Shown: one piece after another, positions 43,795 to 50,690 of the stretch
How the letters are laid out: every line of letters starts with the position of its first letter
Position numbering within the stretch: position 1 is the stretch's first letter
Assembly (NCBI RefSeq): GCF_019645855.1
Contig: NZ_CP080999.1
Location: forward strand, 2,356,001-2,420,000
From: Mycobacterium malmoense
GTDB lineage: Bacteria; Actinomycetota; Actinomycetes; Mycobacteriales; Mycobacteriaceae
DNA: 64,000 bases
Direction of reading: 5' to 3'
Notes under the pieces: generated by a model
Database searches by the model: none
What the model saw: only the letters and a program-made list of their open reading frames with translations
Told to the model about the DNA's origin: nothing
Translations under genes and position numbers: made by a program

Positions 43795-43895
43795 CGGCCG
43801 GCCGAGTTTGTCCAGCGTGTGCCCCGTCGAGTAGCCTCGATGGGTAAATCCCGATTTGTCCCTACGACCCAACCTGTCCGGAGCAACCCAACAAC

Positions 43896-45341
43896 ATGCC
43901 GAGTCCCGCCGTCACCTCGCCGCAAGTAGCCATCAACGACATAGGCTCCAGCGAGGACTTTCTCGCAGCAATAGACAAGACGATCAAGTACTTCAACGAT
44001 GGCGACATCGTCGAAGGCACCATCGTAAAAGTGGACCGGGACGAGGTGCTCCTCGACATCGGCTACAAGACCGAAGGGGTCATCCCCGCCCGCGAGCTCT
44101 CCATCAAGCACGATGTCGACCCCAACGAGGTCGTTTCCGTGGGCGATGAGGTCGAGGCCCTGGTTCTCACCAAGGAGGACAAAGAGGGCCGGCTGATCCT
44201 GTCCAAGAAGCGCGCGCAGTACGAGCGCGCCTGGGGCACCATCGAGGCGCTCAAGGAGAAGGACGAGGCCGTCAAGGGCACCGTCATCGAGGTCGTCAAG
44301 GGCGGCCTGATCCTCGACATCGGGCTGCGCGGCTTCCTGCCCGCCTCGCTGGTCGAGATGCGGCGCGTGCGCGATCTGCAGCCCTACATCGGCAAGGAGA
44401 TCGAAGCCAAGATCATCGAGCTGGACAAGAACCGCAACAACGTGGTGCTGTCGCGGCGGGCGTGGCTGGAGCAGACGCAATCGGAAGTTCGTAGCGAATT
44501 CTTGAACCAGCTGCAGAAGGGCACCATCCGCAAGGGCGTGGTCTCGTCGATCGTCAACTTCGGCGCGTTCGTCGATCTCGGCGGTGTCGACGGCCTGGTG
44601 CACGTCTCCGAGCTGAGTTGGAAGCACATCGACCACCCGTCCGAGGTGGTCCAGGTCGGCGACGAGGTCACCGTCGAGGTGCTCGACGTCGACATGGACC
44701 GCGAGCGGGTTTCGTTGTCGCTCAAGGCAACCCAGGAAGACCCGTGGCGGCACTTCGCCCGCACCCACGCCATCGGCCAGATCGTGCCGGGCAAGGTCAC
44801 CAAGCTGGTGCCGTTCGGCGCGTTCGTGCGCGTCGAGGAGGGCATCGAGGGCCTGGTGCACATCTCCGAGCTGGCCGAGCGCCACGTCGAGGTGCCCGAC
44901 CAGGTGGTTGCGGTCGGCGACGACGCGATGGTCAAGGTCATCGACATCGACCTCGAGCGGCGCCGGATCTCGCTGAGCCTCAAGCAGGCCAATGAGGACT
45001 ACACCGACGAGTTCGACCCGGCGAAGTACGGCATGGCCGACAGCTACGACGAGCAGGGCAACTACATCTTCCCCGAGGGCTTCGACCCCGAAACCAACGA
45101 GTGGTTGGAGGGATTCGACAAGCAGCGCACCGAGTGGGAGGGCCGCTACGCCGAGGCCGAGCGCCGGCACAAGATGCACACCGCCCAGATGGAGAAGTTC
45201 GCCGCGGCCGAGTCGGCCGGGCACGGCGGTGGCGACCAGGCGCCGGGCAACGGCGCGCCGTCGGAGAAGGCGGCCGGTGGATCGCTGGCCAGTGACGCCC
45301 AATTGGCGGCTCTGCGGGAAAAGCTCGCCGGCAACGCCTAA
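43896..45341 (+). CDS. rpsA: 30S ribosomal protein S1
   Basis: Ribosomal protein that helps load mRNA on the 30S subunit. 481 residues with four S1 RNA-binding repeats, each beginning with a GDIVEGTIVKV-type strand: about 36-105, 123-190, 208-277 and 295-365 (GFLPASLVEM, GLVHVSELSW, GLVHISELAE). The C-terminal tail (about 400-481) is hydrophilic and gapped, with GHGGGDQAPGNGAPSEKAAG; this tail is the region discussed for pyrazinoic acid binding in M. tuberculosis. The family in actinobacteria has four repeats rather than six. ATG 43896. Confidence 0.96.
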   Translation: MPSPAVTSPQVAINDIGSSEDFLAAIDKTIKYFNDGDIVEGTIVKVDRDEVLLDIGYKTEGVIPARELSIKHDVDPNEVVSVGDEVEALVLTKEDKEGRLILSKKRAQYERAWGTIEALKEKDEAVKGTVIEVVKGGLILDIGLRGFLPASLVEMRRVRDLQPYIGKEIEAKIIELDKNRNNVVLSRRAWLEQTQSEVRSEFLNQLQKGTIRKGVVSSIVNFGAFVDLGGVDGLVHVSELSWKHIDHPSEVVQVGDEVTVEVLDVDMDRERVSLSLKATQEDPWRHFARTHAIGQIVPGKVTKLVPFGAFVRVEEGIEGLVHISELAERHVEVPDQVVAVGDDAMVKVIDIDLERRRISLSLKQANEDYTDEFDPAKYGMADSYDEQGNYIFPEGFDPETNEWLEGFDKQRTEWEGRYAEAERRHKMHTAQMEKFAAAESAGHGGGDQAPGNGAPSEKAAGGSLASDAQLAALREKLAGNA

Positions 45342-45365
45342 CCTTCTGCTGATCGCACTCACGCA

Positions 45366-46610
45366 ATGCTGCGCATCGGGCTGACCGGTGGCATCGGCGC
45401 CGGCAAGTCGGCCGTCTCGGCCACCTTCGCGCAATGCGGCGCGGTCGTCGTCGACGGGGATGTCATTGCGCGCGAGGTGGTCCGGCCGGGAACCGAGGGC
45501 CTGGCGACGCTGGTCGACGCGTTCGGCGGCGACATCCTGCTTCCCGACGGGTCGCTGGACCGGCCGGCCTTGGCCGCCAAGGCTTTCCGGGACGACGAGG
45601 CGCGTGGCGTGCTCAACGGGATCGTTCACCCGCTAGTCGGCAAGCGCCGCTCGGAGATCATCGCGGCCGTAGCGGCGGATTCCGTTGTCGTCGAAGATAT
45701 TCCGCTGCTGGTGGAATCCGGGATGGCGCCGCTGTTCCCGCTGGTGGTGGTGGTGTACGCCGACGTCGAGGTGCGGGTGCGGCGGCTGGTCGAACAACGC
45801 GGCATGCCCGAAGAGGACGCCCGCGCCAGGATCGCCGCGCAGGCCAGCGACGAGCAGCGCCGCGCCGTCGCCGACGTGTGGCTGGACAACTCCGGCAGCC
45901 CAGACGAATTGGCGCGGCGGGCCCGCGACGTGTGGCACGACCGCATCCTGCCGTTCGCCCACAACCTAGGTGCGCGCCGGATCGCGCCGGCACCGGCGCG
46001 GCTGGTCCCGCCCGATCCGACGTGGCCGGAGCAGGCGCGGCGAATCCTGGCCCGGTTGAAGACCACGTGCGGCCACCGGGCGTTGCGCATCGACCACATC
46101 GGCTCGACAGTGTTTTCCGGGTATCCCGACTTCGCCGCCAAGGACGTCATCGACGTTCAGGTCACCGTCGAATCGCTGGCCGTCGCCGACGAACTCGCCG
46201 AGCCGTTGTTAGCCGCCGGCTACCCCCGCATCGAGCGCATCACGGAAGACATCGTCAAGGCCTCCAACGCTGGAGCCCGCAGCACCGTCGACCGCTACGA
46301 CCACAGCGACGATCCCGCATTGTGGCACAAGCGAATTCACGCCTCGGCGGATCCGGGCCGCCCGGCCAACGTGCATGTCCGGGTGGACGGCTGGCCCAAT
46401 CAGCAGTTCGCGCTGCTATTTGTCGATTGGCTGGCGGCCAACCCCGGCGCGCGCGCCGACTACCTGGCCGTCAAGCGCGCGGCCGAAAAGCGGGCGGGCG
46501 GCGACGCGGCGGCCTACGTCGCCGCCAAGGAGCCCTGGTTTCTCGACGCCTACCGGCTGGCATGGGAGTGGGCCGATTCGACCGGGTGGCGGCCCTCGCC
46601 GGGCGCCTAG
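45366..46610 (+). CDS. coaE: Dephospho-CoA kinase fused to GrpB (UPF0157) domain
   Basis: Last step of CoA synthesis (phosphorylates dephospho-CoA) plus an extra domain. 414 residues. Kinase part about 1-200: P-loop LTGGIGAGKSAVSATFA, AAKAFRDDEAR and RIAAQASDEQRRAVADVWLD with NSG. GrpB/UPF0157 part about 210-400: DPTWPEQARRILARL, IDHIGSTVFSGYPDFAAKDV and WHKRIHASADPGRPANVHV. GrpB proteins are nucleotidyltransferase-like and of unclear role. Such fusions are usual in mycobacteria (Rv1631). Its stop TAG shares CTAG (46607-46610) with the convergent gene. Confidence 0.94.
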   Translation: MLRIGLTGGIGAGKSAVSATFAQCGAVVVDGDVIAREVVRPGTEGLATLVDAFGGDILLPDGSLDRPALAAKAFRDDEARGVLNGIVHPLVGKRRSEIIAAVAADSVVVEDIPLLVESGMAPLFPLVVVVYADVEVRVRRLVEQRGMPEEDARARIAAQASDEQRRAVADVWLDNSGSPDELARRARDVWHDRILPFAHNLGARRIAPAPARLVPPDPTWPEQARRILARLKTTCGHRALRIDHIGSTVFSGYPDFAAKDVIDVQVTVESLAVADELAEPLLAAGYPRIERITEDIVKASNAGARSTVDRYDHSDDPALWHKRIHASADPGRPANVHVRVDGWPNQQFALLFVDWLAANPGARADYLAVKRAAEKRAGGDAAAYVAAKEPWFLDAYRLAWEWADSTGWRPSPGA

Positions 46611-47023
46611 CGGGGCAAGGGTGCGCCGCACCCCAGCGCACCGTTCGCCGGGCCGGTGTTTCCGGGCGCGGTCCTGACGAATTGGTCGACCTGGGTGAAA
46701 ACGTTGTCGTCGACGTCGATCTCGCAGTGCACGTTCGCCGAGTAGGGCCAATGAAGCACAACCTGCATGCCTGCTTGCTGCGGATCGGGCAGCACCGTGT
46801 CGGCCTCGAATACGTTGCCGGGCATCGAGCCGAGGCCGGTGGTGTTCGTCTGGCCGCCGTTGATCACGAAGGTCGCCTGGCTGCCGGTGGTCACCCCGTC
46901 GATCCTGGCGCGGTAGGTGATGTTGTGGAGTTCCGCCCGGGCGGTCGCCGGACTTAGCTGGGAGCCGGACGCGATCACGGTCAAGGCGGCAATCGGCATC
47001 CACCTGCGCTTGCTGGGGCTCAT
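46607..47023 (-). CDS. Exported protein of unknown function
   Basis: 138 residues from the ATG at 47023. A signal peptide (SKRRWMPIAALTVIASGSQL, cleavage near ATARA) is followed by a compact domain: ELHNITYRARIDGVTTGSQA, FEADTVLPDPQQAGMQVVLH and WPYSANVHCEIDVDDNVFT, ending in GALGCGAPLPR. The two Cys could form a disulfide. I recognise the style of mycobacterial secreted beta-rich proteins but no named family. An upstream ATG (47050) would add nine residues before the signal. It converges on coaE with overlapping stops. Confidence 0.7.
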   Translation of the reverse strand: MSPSKRRWMPIAALTVIASGSQLSPATARAELHNITYRARIDGVTTGSQATFVINGGQTNTTGLGSMPGNVFEADTVLPDPQQAGMQVVLHWPYSANVHCEIDVDDNVFTQVDQFVRTAPGNTGPANGALGCGAPLPR

Positions 47024-47065
47024 AGCTGCCGAGATTACGCCCAGCGTCATCCGAAGACCAAGCTG

Positions 47066-47574
47066 TCAGGGCTGGCAGTGGGGACACCACCACGACATCC
47101 GGCCGCCCACCCGGCCGTTCCTCAAAGCCGTGCCACAGCGCGGGCAGTGCGGGTCCGGGGCGTCGCGCACCCCGGTGAGCCACCGCGGCAGGCCGGGGAC
47201 CCGGCCGTGTCGCACCGCGGTGCGCAGCACCCGGACCATCGCGGTGTGCAGGCGCCGGACATCGTCGGCGTCCAGGTCGGGGACCGGGCGGGTCGGCGGA
47301 ATCCGTGCCCGCCAGCAGATCTCGTCGGTGAGCAAGTTACCGAGACCGGCGATCACCGACTGGTCCATCAGCGTGGGTTTCAGCCGACCAGTCCTTTTTC
47401 GAGGCCGCCCCTTCAGGGCATCGCGGAACGCCGGCAGGCCGATGCCCAACGCGTCGGGACCCTGCGGGCCCGTCACGCGCTCGACGTCGTCCTCGTCGTC
47501 GGCCAGCCACACCCCGCGCAGCTTGCGGAGATCGGCTCGCGCCGAAACCCTTCCACGTCGGGCAGTTCAGGCAC
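47066..47574 (-). pseudogene. Fpg/Nei DNA glycosylase with internal frameshifting deletion
   Basis: The GTG at 47574 starts MPELPDVEGFRRE, the exact family N-terminus with the catalytic Pro2 and Glu3. That frame then reads ISASCAGCGWPT and stops after about 30 codons. In another frame, ADLRKLRGVWLADDEDDVER picks up the family again at the point equivalent to residue ~115. It continues with the H2TH helix region LMDQSVIAGLGNLLTDEICW and the zinc finger CPRCGTALRNGRVGGRMSWW-CPHC. About 100 codons of the glycosylase core are therefore missing and the join is out of frame. It overlaps the end of the polymerase gene by 8 nt, so it was the last gene of the repair operon. Confidence 0.85.
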
Positions 47575-48487
47575 GAAGCTTCGCTAGGCGCCGCGTCGGA
47601 CCGGTCAGTGAGCGGGCGTGCCGATACATATCGGCCCACGGATCGCGTTGCCCGGCAAGCCGTTTCAGAATGTTGCGGACGGTGAACCGGTCCGACCGCA
47701 GGCTTCGCTTGTTTAAGGAGTCCAGTTCGTCCCACTCCAGCGGGGTCGCCACCGGCGCACCGGCGCGGGCCCGGACCGAATACGGCGCCACCGCGGTCTG
47801 GGCGTAGGCGTTTCGCATCACGTCGAGATACACCCGGCGGCCTCTTTTATCCTTGCGGGCCTCCACGGTGCGGTGCGCGGGATCGTCGGCCACCACCAGT
47901 TCGGCGACGTCGCGGGCGAATTGGCGGGCGGCGTCGAAATCGGTGTCGGGGCGCAGCGGCACTACCACGTGCAGCCCGCGCGAGCCGGTGGTCTGCACGT
48001 AACGGGCCAGCCCTAGGTCGTCCAACACCCCGGCCACCGCGCGGGCGGTCGCCCGCACCGCCTCGAAGTCGGTGTCGGACGGGTCGAGGTCGAAGACCAG
48101 CCGGTCCGGGTTGTGCAGCCGGCCCCGCCGTGACTGCCACACGTGCAGCGCGACGCAGTTTTGATTGGCCAGCCATCGCAGCGCCTCCGGGCGTTCGGCC
48201 ACCGGGTGCACCACGGTGCCGCCCGCCCCGCCCTCCCGGGCGACCTCGACCCGGCCGATCCAGTCCGGCAGCGAATCGGCGAAATCCTGCTGCACGAACC
48301 CTTGTTCGCCGATGCCGCGCGGGAATCGCTGCACGCTCAGCGGCCGGTCCTTGAGGTGCGGCAGCATGGTGTCGGCCACCTCGCCGTAGTAGTCGACGAG
48401 ATCGCCCTTGGTGATCCCTTTTTGAGAGGAGGGGTCGGGAAACATCACCCGGTCCGGGTGGGTGACCTCGACCTCGATGCGCGCCAT
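47567..48487 (-). CDS. LigD-type polymerase/primase domain protein (Prim-Pol)
   Basis: A stand-alone 306-residue archaeo-eukaryotic primase-type polymerase, the domain that fills ends during non-homologous end joining. Blocks: EVEVTHPDRVMFPDPSSQKG, LSVQRFPRGIGEQGFVQQDF, the metal pair in RLVFDLDPSDTDFEAV (D-x-D), TTGSRGLHVVVPL, and LDVMRNAYAQTAVAPYSVRA. The length equals one LigD polymerase domain. ATG 48487 overlaps the ligase stop. In M. tuberculosis the same activity is fused in LigD (Rv0938), and a lone relative is Rv3730c. Confidence 0.9.
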   Translation of the reverse strand: MARIEVEVTHPDRVMFPDPSSQKGITKGDLVDYYGEVADTMLPHLKDRPLSVQRFPRGIGEQGFVQQDFADSLPDWIGRVEVAREGGAGGTVVHPVAERPEALRWLANQNCVALHVWQSRRGRLHNPDRLVFDLDPSDTDFEAVRATARAVAGVLDDLGLARYVQTTGSRGLHVVVPLRPDTDFDAARQFARDVAELVVADDPAHRTVEARKDKRGRRVYLDVMRNAYAQTAVAPYSVRARAGAPVATPLEWDELDSLNKRSLRSDRFTVRNILKRLAGQRDPWADMYRHARSLTGPTRRLAKLRA

Positions 48488-49485
48488 CAGTGCGTCTCCC
48501 GGATGACGTCACCGGGCTCCTTGTCGGTGCGCACGCCTTGGTACCGCGGGTGGCGGAGCTTGCCGTCGCGGGTCCACTCGGTGAACCCGATTTGGGCCAC
48601 CAGCTCCGGGCGTACCCAGTGGGCGCTCTTCTCGTGCACCAGACCTCGGGTGAACGGTGGCGTGTCCTGCTCGAGGGGCGACAGCCGGGCGTGCAGGCTG
48701 TGCAGCGTGGCCTCGTCGAAGCCGGTGCCGACCTTGCCGGCGTAGACGAGGTCGCGGCCTTCGTAATAGCCGAGCAGTAGCGCGCCCAACTCGATGCGGC
48801 TGCCTTTGGGGCTGGTGTAGCCGCCGACCACGAATTCTTGGTCGCGGACGCATTTGAACTTCAGCCAATTCGGCGAGCGGCGGCCCTCATACGTCGAGTC
48901 GGCACGCTTGGCGATCACGCCTTCGTCGCCGCGCTCGCACGCGGCCCGGTAGGCGGCGATGCCGTCCTTGACGCGGTGGGTGGTGAAGCGCAGCGGATCG
49001 TCGAAGTCAATGGCGTTGCGCAGCAGCCTTTTACGCCACAGCAGCGGCACGTCGACGGTGGACTCGCCGTCGAGGTGCAACAGGTCGAAGACGTAGTAAA
49101 AGATGCGGACCGGTGACGCCCGGGCGACCTCGGGATCGGTGATGCCCAGACGGCCCTGCAGCCGGGCGAAGCTGGTACGGCGTCCCTCGAACGCCACCAC
49201 CTCGCCGTCCACGACGAACCGGGTGGTGTGCTGGGCGGCCAGCGCGTCGACGAGCTCCGGATAGGTTCCGTTGAGCGGCTGACGATTTCGCGACAGCAGC
49301 CGCACCCGGTCGCCGTCGCGAAATGCCAGGCAGCGCATCCCGTCGAATTTGCGCTCGAAAATCCATTGCGGATCGGAAAACCGCTTGTCGGTCAGGGTGG
49401 CCAGCATGGGGGCCCGCCAGTCGGGCACCGGCTCGTCGTGCAGCGCCGCGCGGACCGAGCCGGGCAGCCCGGCGAAACCCGTCAC
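48487..49485 (-). CDS. ATP-dependent DNA ligase (LigD/LigC type)
   Basis: A 332-residue ATP ligase core: nucleotidyltransferase plus OB-fold. The adenylated Lys lies in IFERKFDGMRCLAFRDGDRV (motif I K-x-D-G); motif III FYYVFDLLHLDG; motif IV EGVIAKRADSTYEG; motif V SPNWLKFKCVRDQEFVVGGY. The OB-fold ends with WVRPELVAQIGFTEWTRDGK. GTG 49485 overlaps the phosphoesterase stop (GTGA) and its stop touches the polymerase ATG, so three genes are read as a unit. Confidence 0.92.
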   Translation of the reverse strand: MTGFAGLPGSVRAALHDEPVPDWRAPMLATLTDKRFSDPQWIFERKFDGMRCLAFRDGDRVRLLSRNRQPLNGTYPELVDALAAQHTTRFVVDGEVVAFEGRRTSFARLQGRLGITDPEVARASPVRIFYYVFDLLHLDGESTVDVPLLWRKRLLRNAIDFDDPLRFTTHRVKDGIAAYRAACERGDEGVIAKRADSTYEGRRSPNWLKFKCVRDQEFVVGGYTSPKGSRIELGALLLGYYEGRDLVYAGKVGTGFDEATLHSLHARLSPLEQDTPPFTRGLVHEKSAHWVRPELVAQIGFTEWTRDGKLRHPRYQGVRTDKEPGDVIRETH

Positions 49486-50066
49486 GACGATTCGTCCGGG
49501 TCGTTCAGGTCGTCGAGCGTGCGGCCCGTCAGCACCGATTCCGGCTGGTTTCGCACCGGCTTACGCCGCGCGTCGGCGTCCTCGTCCCTGCGTTTGATCA
49601 GCAGCCACGTTTCGTCCTTGCCCTCCCTGATCCGGGTGAGCGCATAGCCGCCGCGCAGCTTTTCGCCGTGCAAGCGAAACGAAAGATGGCCGCGTTCAAG
49701 GCCTTCACCCATCTCGTGCTTGGTCGCGTTGGCGTACGTGCCGCGGTCCCAGACGATGACACCGCCGGCGCCGTATTCGCCCGCGGGGATCACGCCCTCG
49801 AACGAGGCGTATTCCAGCGGGTGGTCCTCGGTGCGGCGCGCCATTCGCCTGTCCTTGGGGTTGGTCGACGGCCCTTTGGGTATCGCCCAGGATACGAGCA
49901 CGCCGTCGATCTCGAGGCGAAAGTCGTAATGGTCGCTGCGCGCCGCATGGTGCTGAATGACGAAACGCGGGCCGTCGTCGGTTCCGCGGCGCTTTCGGCC
50001 CCGCCGTCCGGCCGGCTCGGGGCTGGTGCCGGACCGGCGTTTGCGCCGGTACTCGCTCAGGGGCAT
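49482..50066 (-). CDS. LigD-type 3'-phosphoesterase domain protein
   Basis: About 194 residues of the LigD PE family, which trims 3'-phosphates and ribonucleotides at broken ends. A basic N-terminal stretch (residues 1-30) is followed by FVIQHHAARSDHYDFRLEID with the catalytic His/Asp pairs, SWAIPKGPSTNPKDRRMARR, HPLEYASFEGVIPAGEYGAG and the closing WLLIKRRDEDAD. ATG 50066 is chosen; TTG 50072 is 6 nt upstream. First gene of the split LigD operon (PE, ligase, Prim-Pol, Fpg remnant). Confidence 0.9.
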   Translation of the reverse strand: MPLSEYRRKRRSGTSPEPAGRRGRKRRGTDDGPRFVIQHHAARSDHYDFRLEIDGVLVSWAIPKGPSTNPKDRRMARRTEDHPLEYASFEGVIPAGEYGAGGVIVWDRGTYANATKHEMGEGLERGHLSFRLHGEKLRGGYALTRIREGKDETWLLIKRRDEDADARRKPVRNQPESVLTGRTLDDLNDPDESS

Positions 50067-50141
50067 ACCCAAGAGTTACCCGGGCGCAGGATCCGAAAAC
50101 TGTCCCGGTTCATGGCGGCCGGCGCCGACTAACTCCCGACA

Positions 50142-50690
50142 TCAAGTCGAGGTTCGGCGCCAGGTGAGTTCCATGCCGTTGCTGGCCGTCCACCGGGAAA
50201 GGTCATAGTCATGGCGGGCCAGACCGTCGACCGCGGCCACCGCGCGCCGCACCGCCCGCTCGGCGACTTCCGGGGTCAGCAGGCCGTGGCGCACCGCGTC
50301 CAGCAGCTCGTCGACATCGGCTAGTCCCGCCCCGGCGCCGGTGCGAGCCTCGATGTCGAGGTAATGGTCCACGGAACGCCACTCCTTCGGGCCGGGCGTG
50401 TATTCGCCCACATCAAGGTAGTAATCGTGGTCGCGTTCGTGACCCGGATTGAAGTGAAAGACCGTGGCGCGCAAGCCCAACGACGGCAGCAGCCACGATT
50501 CGAGGTAGTGAAACTGGGCCCTGCCCGGCGTGGGACGGGCAATATAGAGACCCCACGGTCGCACCACGTACTCGTCGACGGCCCGCACAATGCCCTTGGG
50601 ATCGGTATTGGTGCGGGCCACCAGGTCGAACGTCTCGTGCTTCGGCGGGTGGATGATGTCGCCCCCTATCGGCGCAACCTGATTCTCCAG
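50142..50690 (-). CDS. DUF402 protein (start uncertain)
   Basis: A DUF402-family protein; relatives hydrolyse nucleoside di/triphosphates or organophosphates. Blocks: IHPPKHETFDLVARTNTDPK, VRPWGLYIARPTPGRAQFHY, ATVFHFNPGHERDHDYYLDV, SVDHYLDIEARTG, then a helical end LLTPEVAERAVRRAVAAVDG. The conserved HPPKHETFD lies upstream of the first GTG (50621), and no ATG/GTG/TTG precedes it nearby. A CTG at 50690, overlapping the ABC exporter gene by 25 nt, would give 182 residues. Same strand as, and probably co-transcribed with, the exporter upstream. Confidence 0.75.
   Translation of the reverse strand: MENQVAPIGGDIIHPPKHETFDLVARTNTDPKGIVRAVDEYVVRPWGLYIARPTPGRAQFHYLESWLLPSLGLRATVFHFNPGHERDHDYYLDVGEYTPGPKEWRSVDHYLDIEARTGAGAGLADVDELLDAVRHGLLTPEVAERAVRRAVAAVDGLARHDYDLSRWTASNGMELTWRRTST

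Noticed and set aside
43665..45629. 654-codon minus-strand frame opposite rpsA and the coaE 5' end
   Set aside because: Opposite conserved S1 repeats; composition (DDLDDGALDGLVLL-type words) reflects the antisense of S1 codons.
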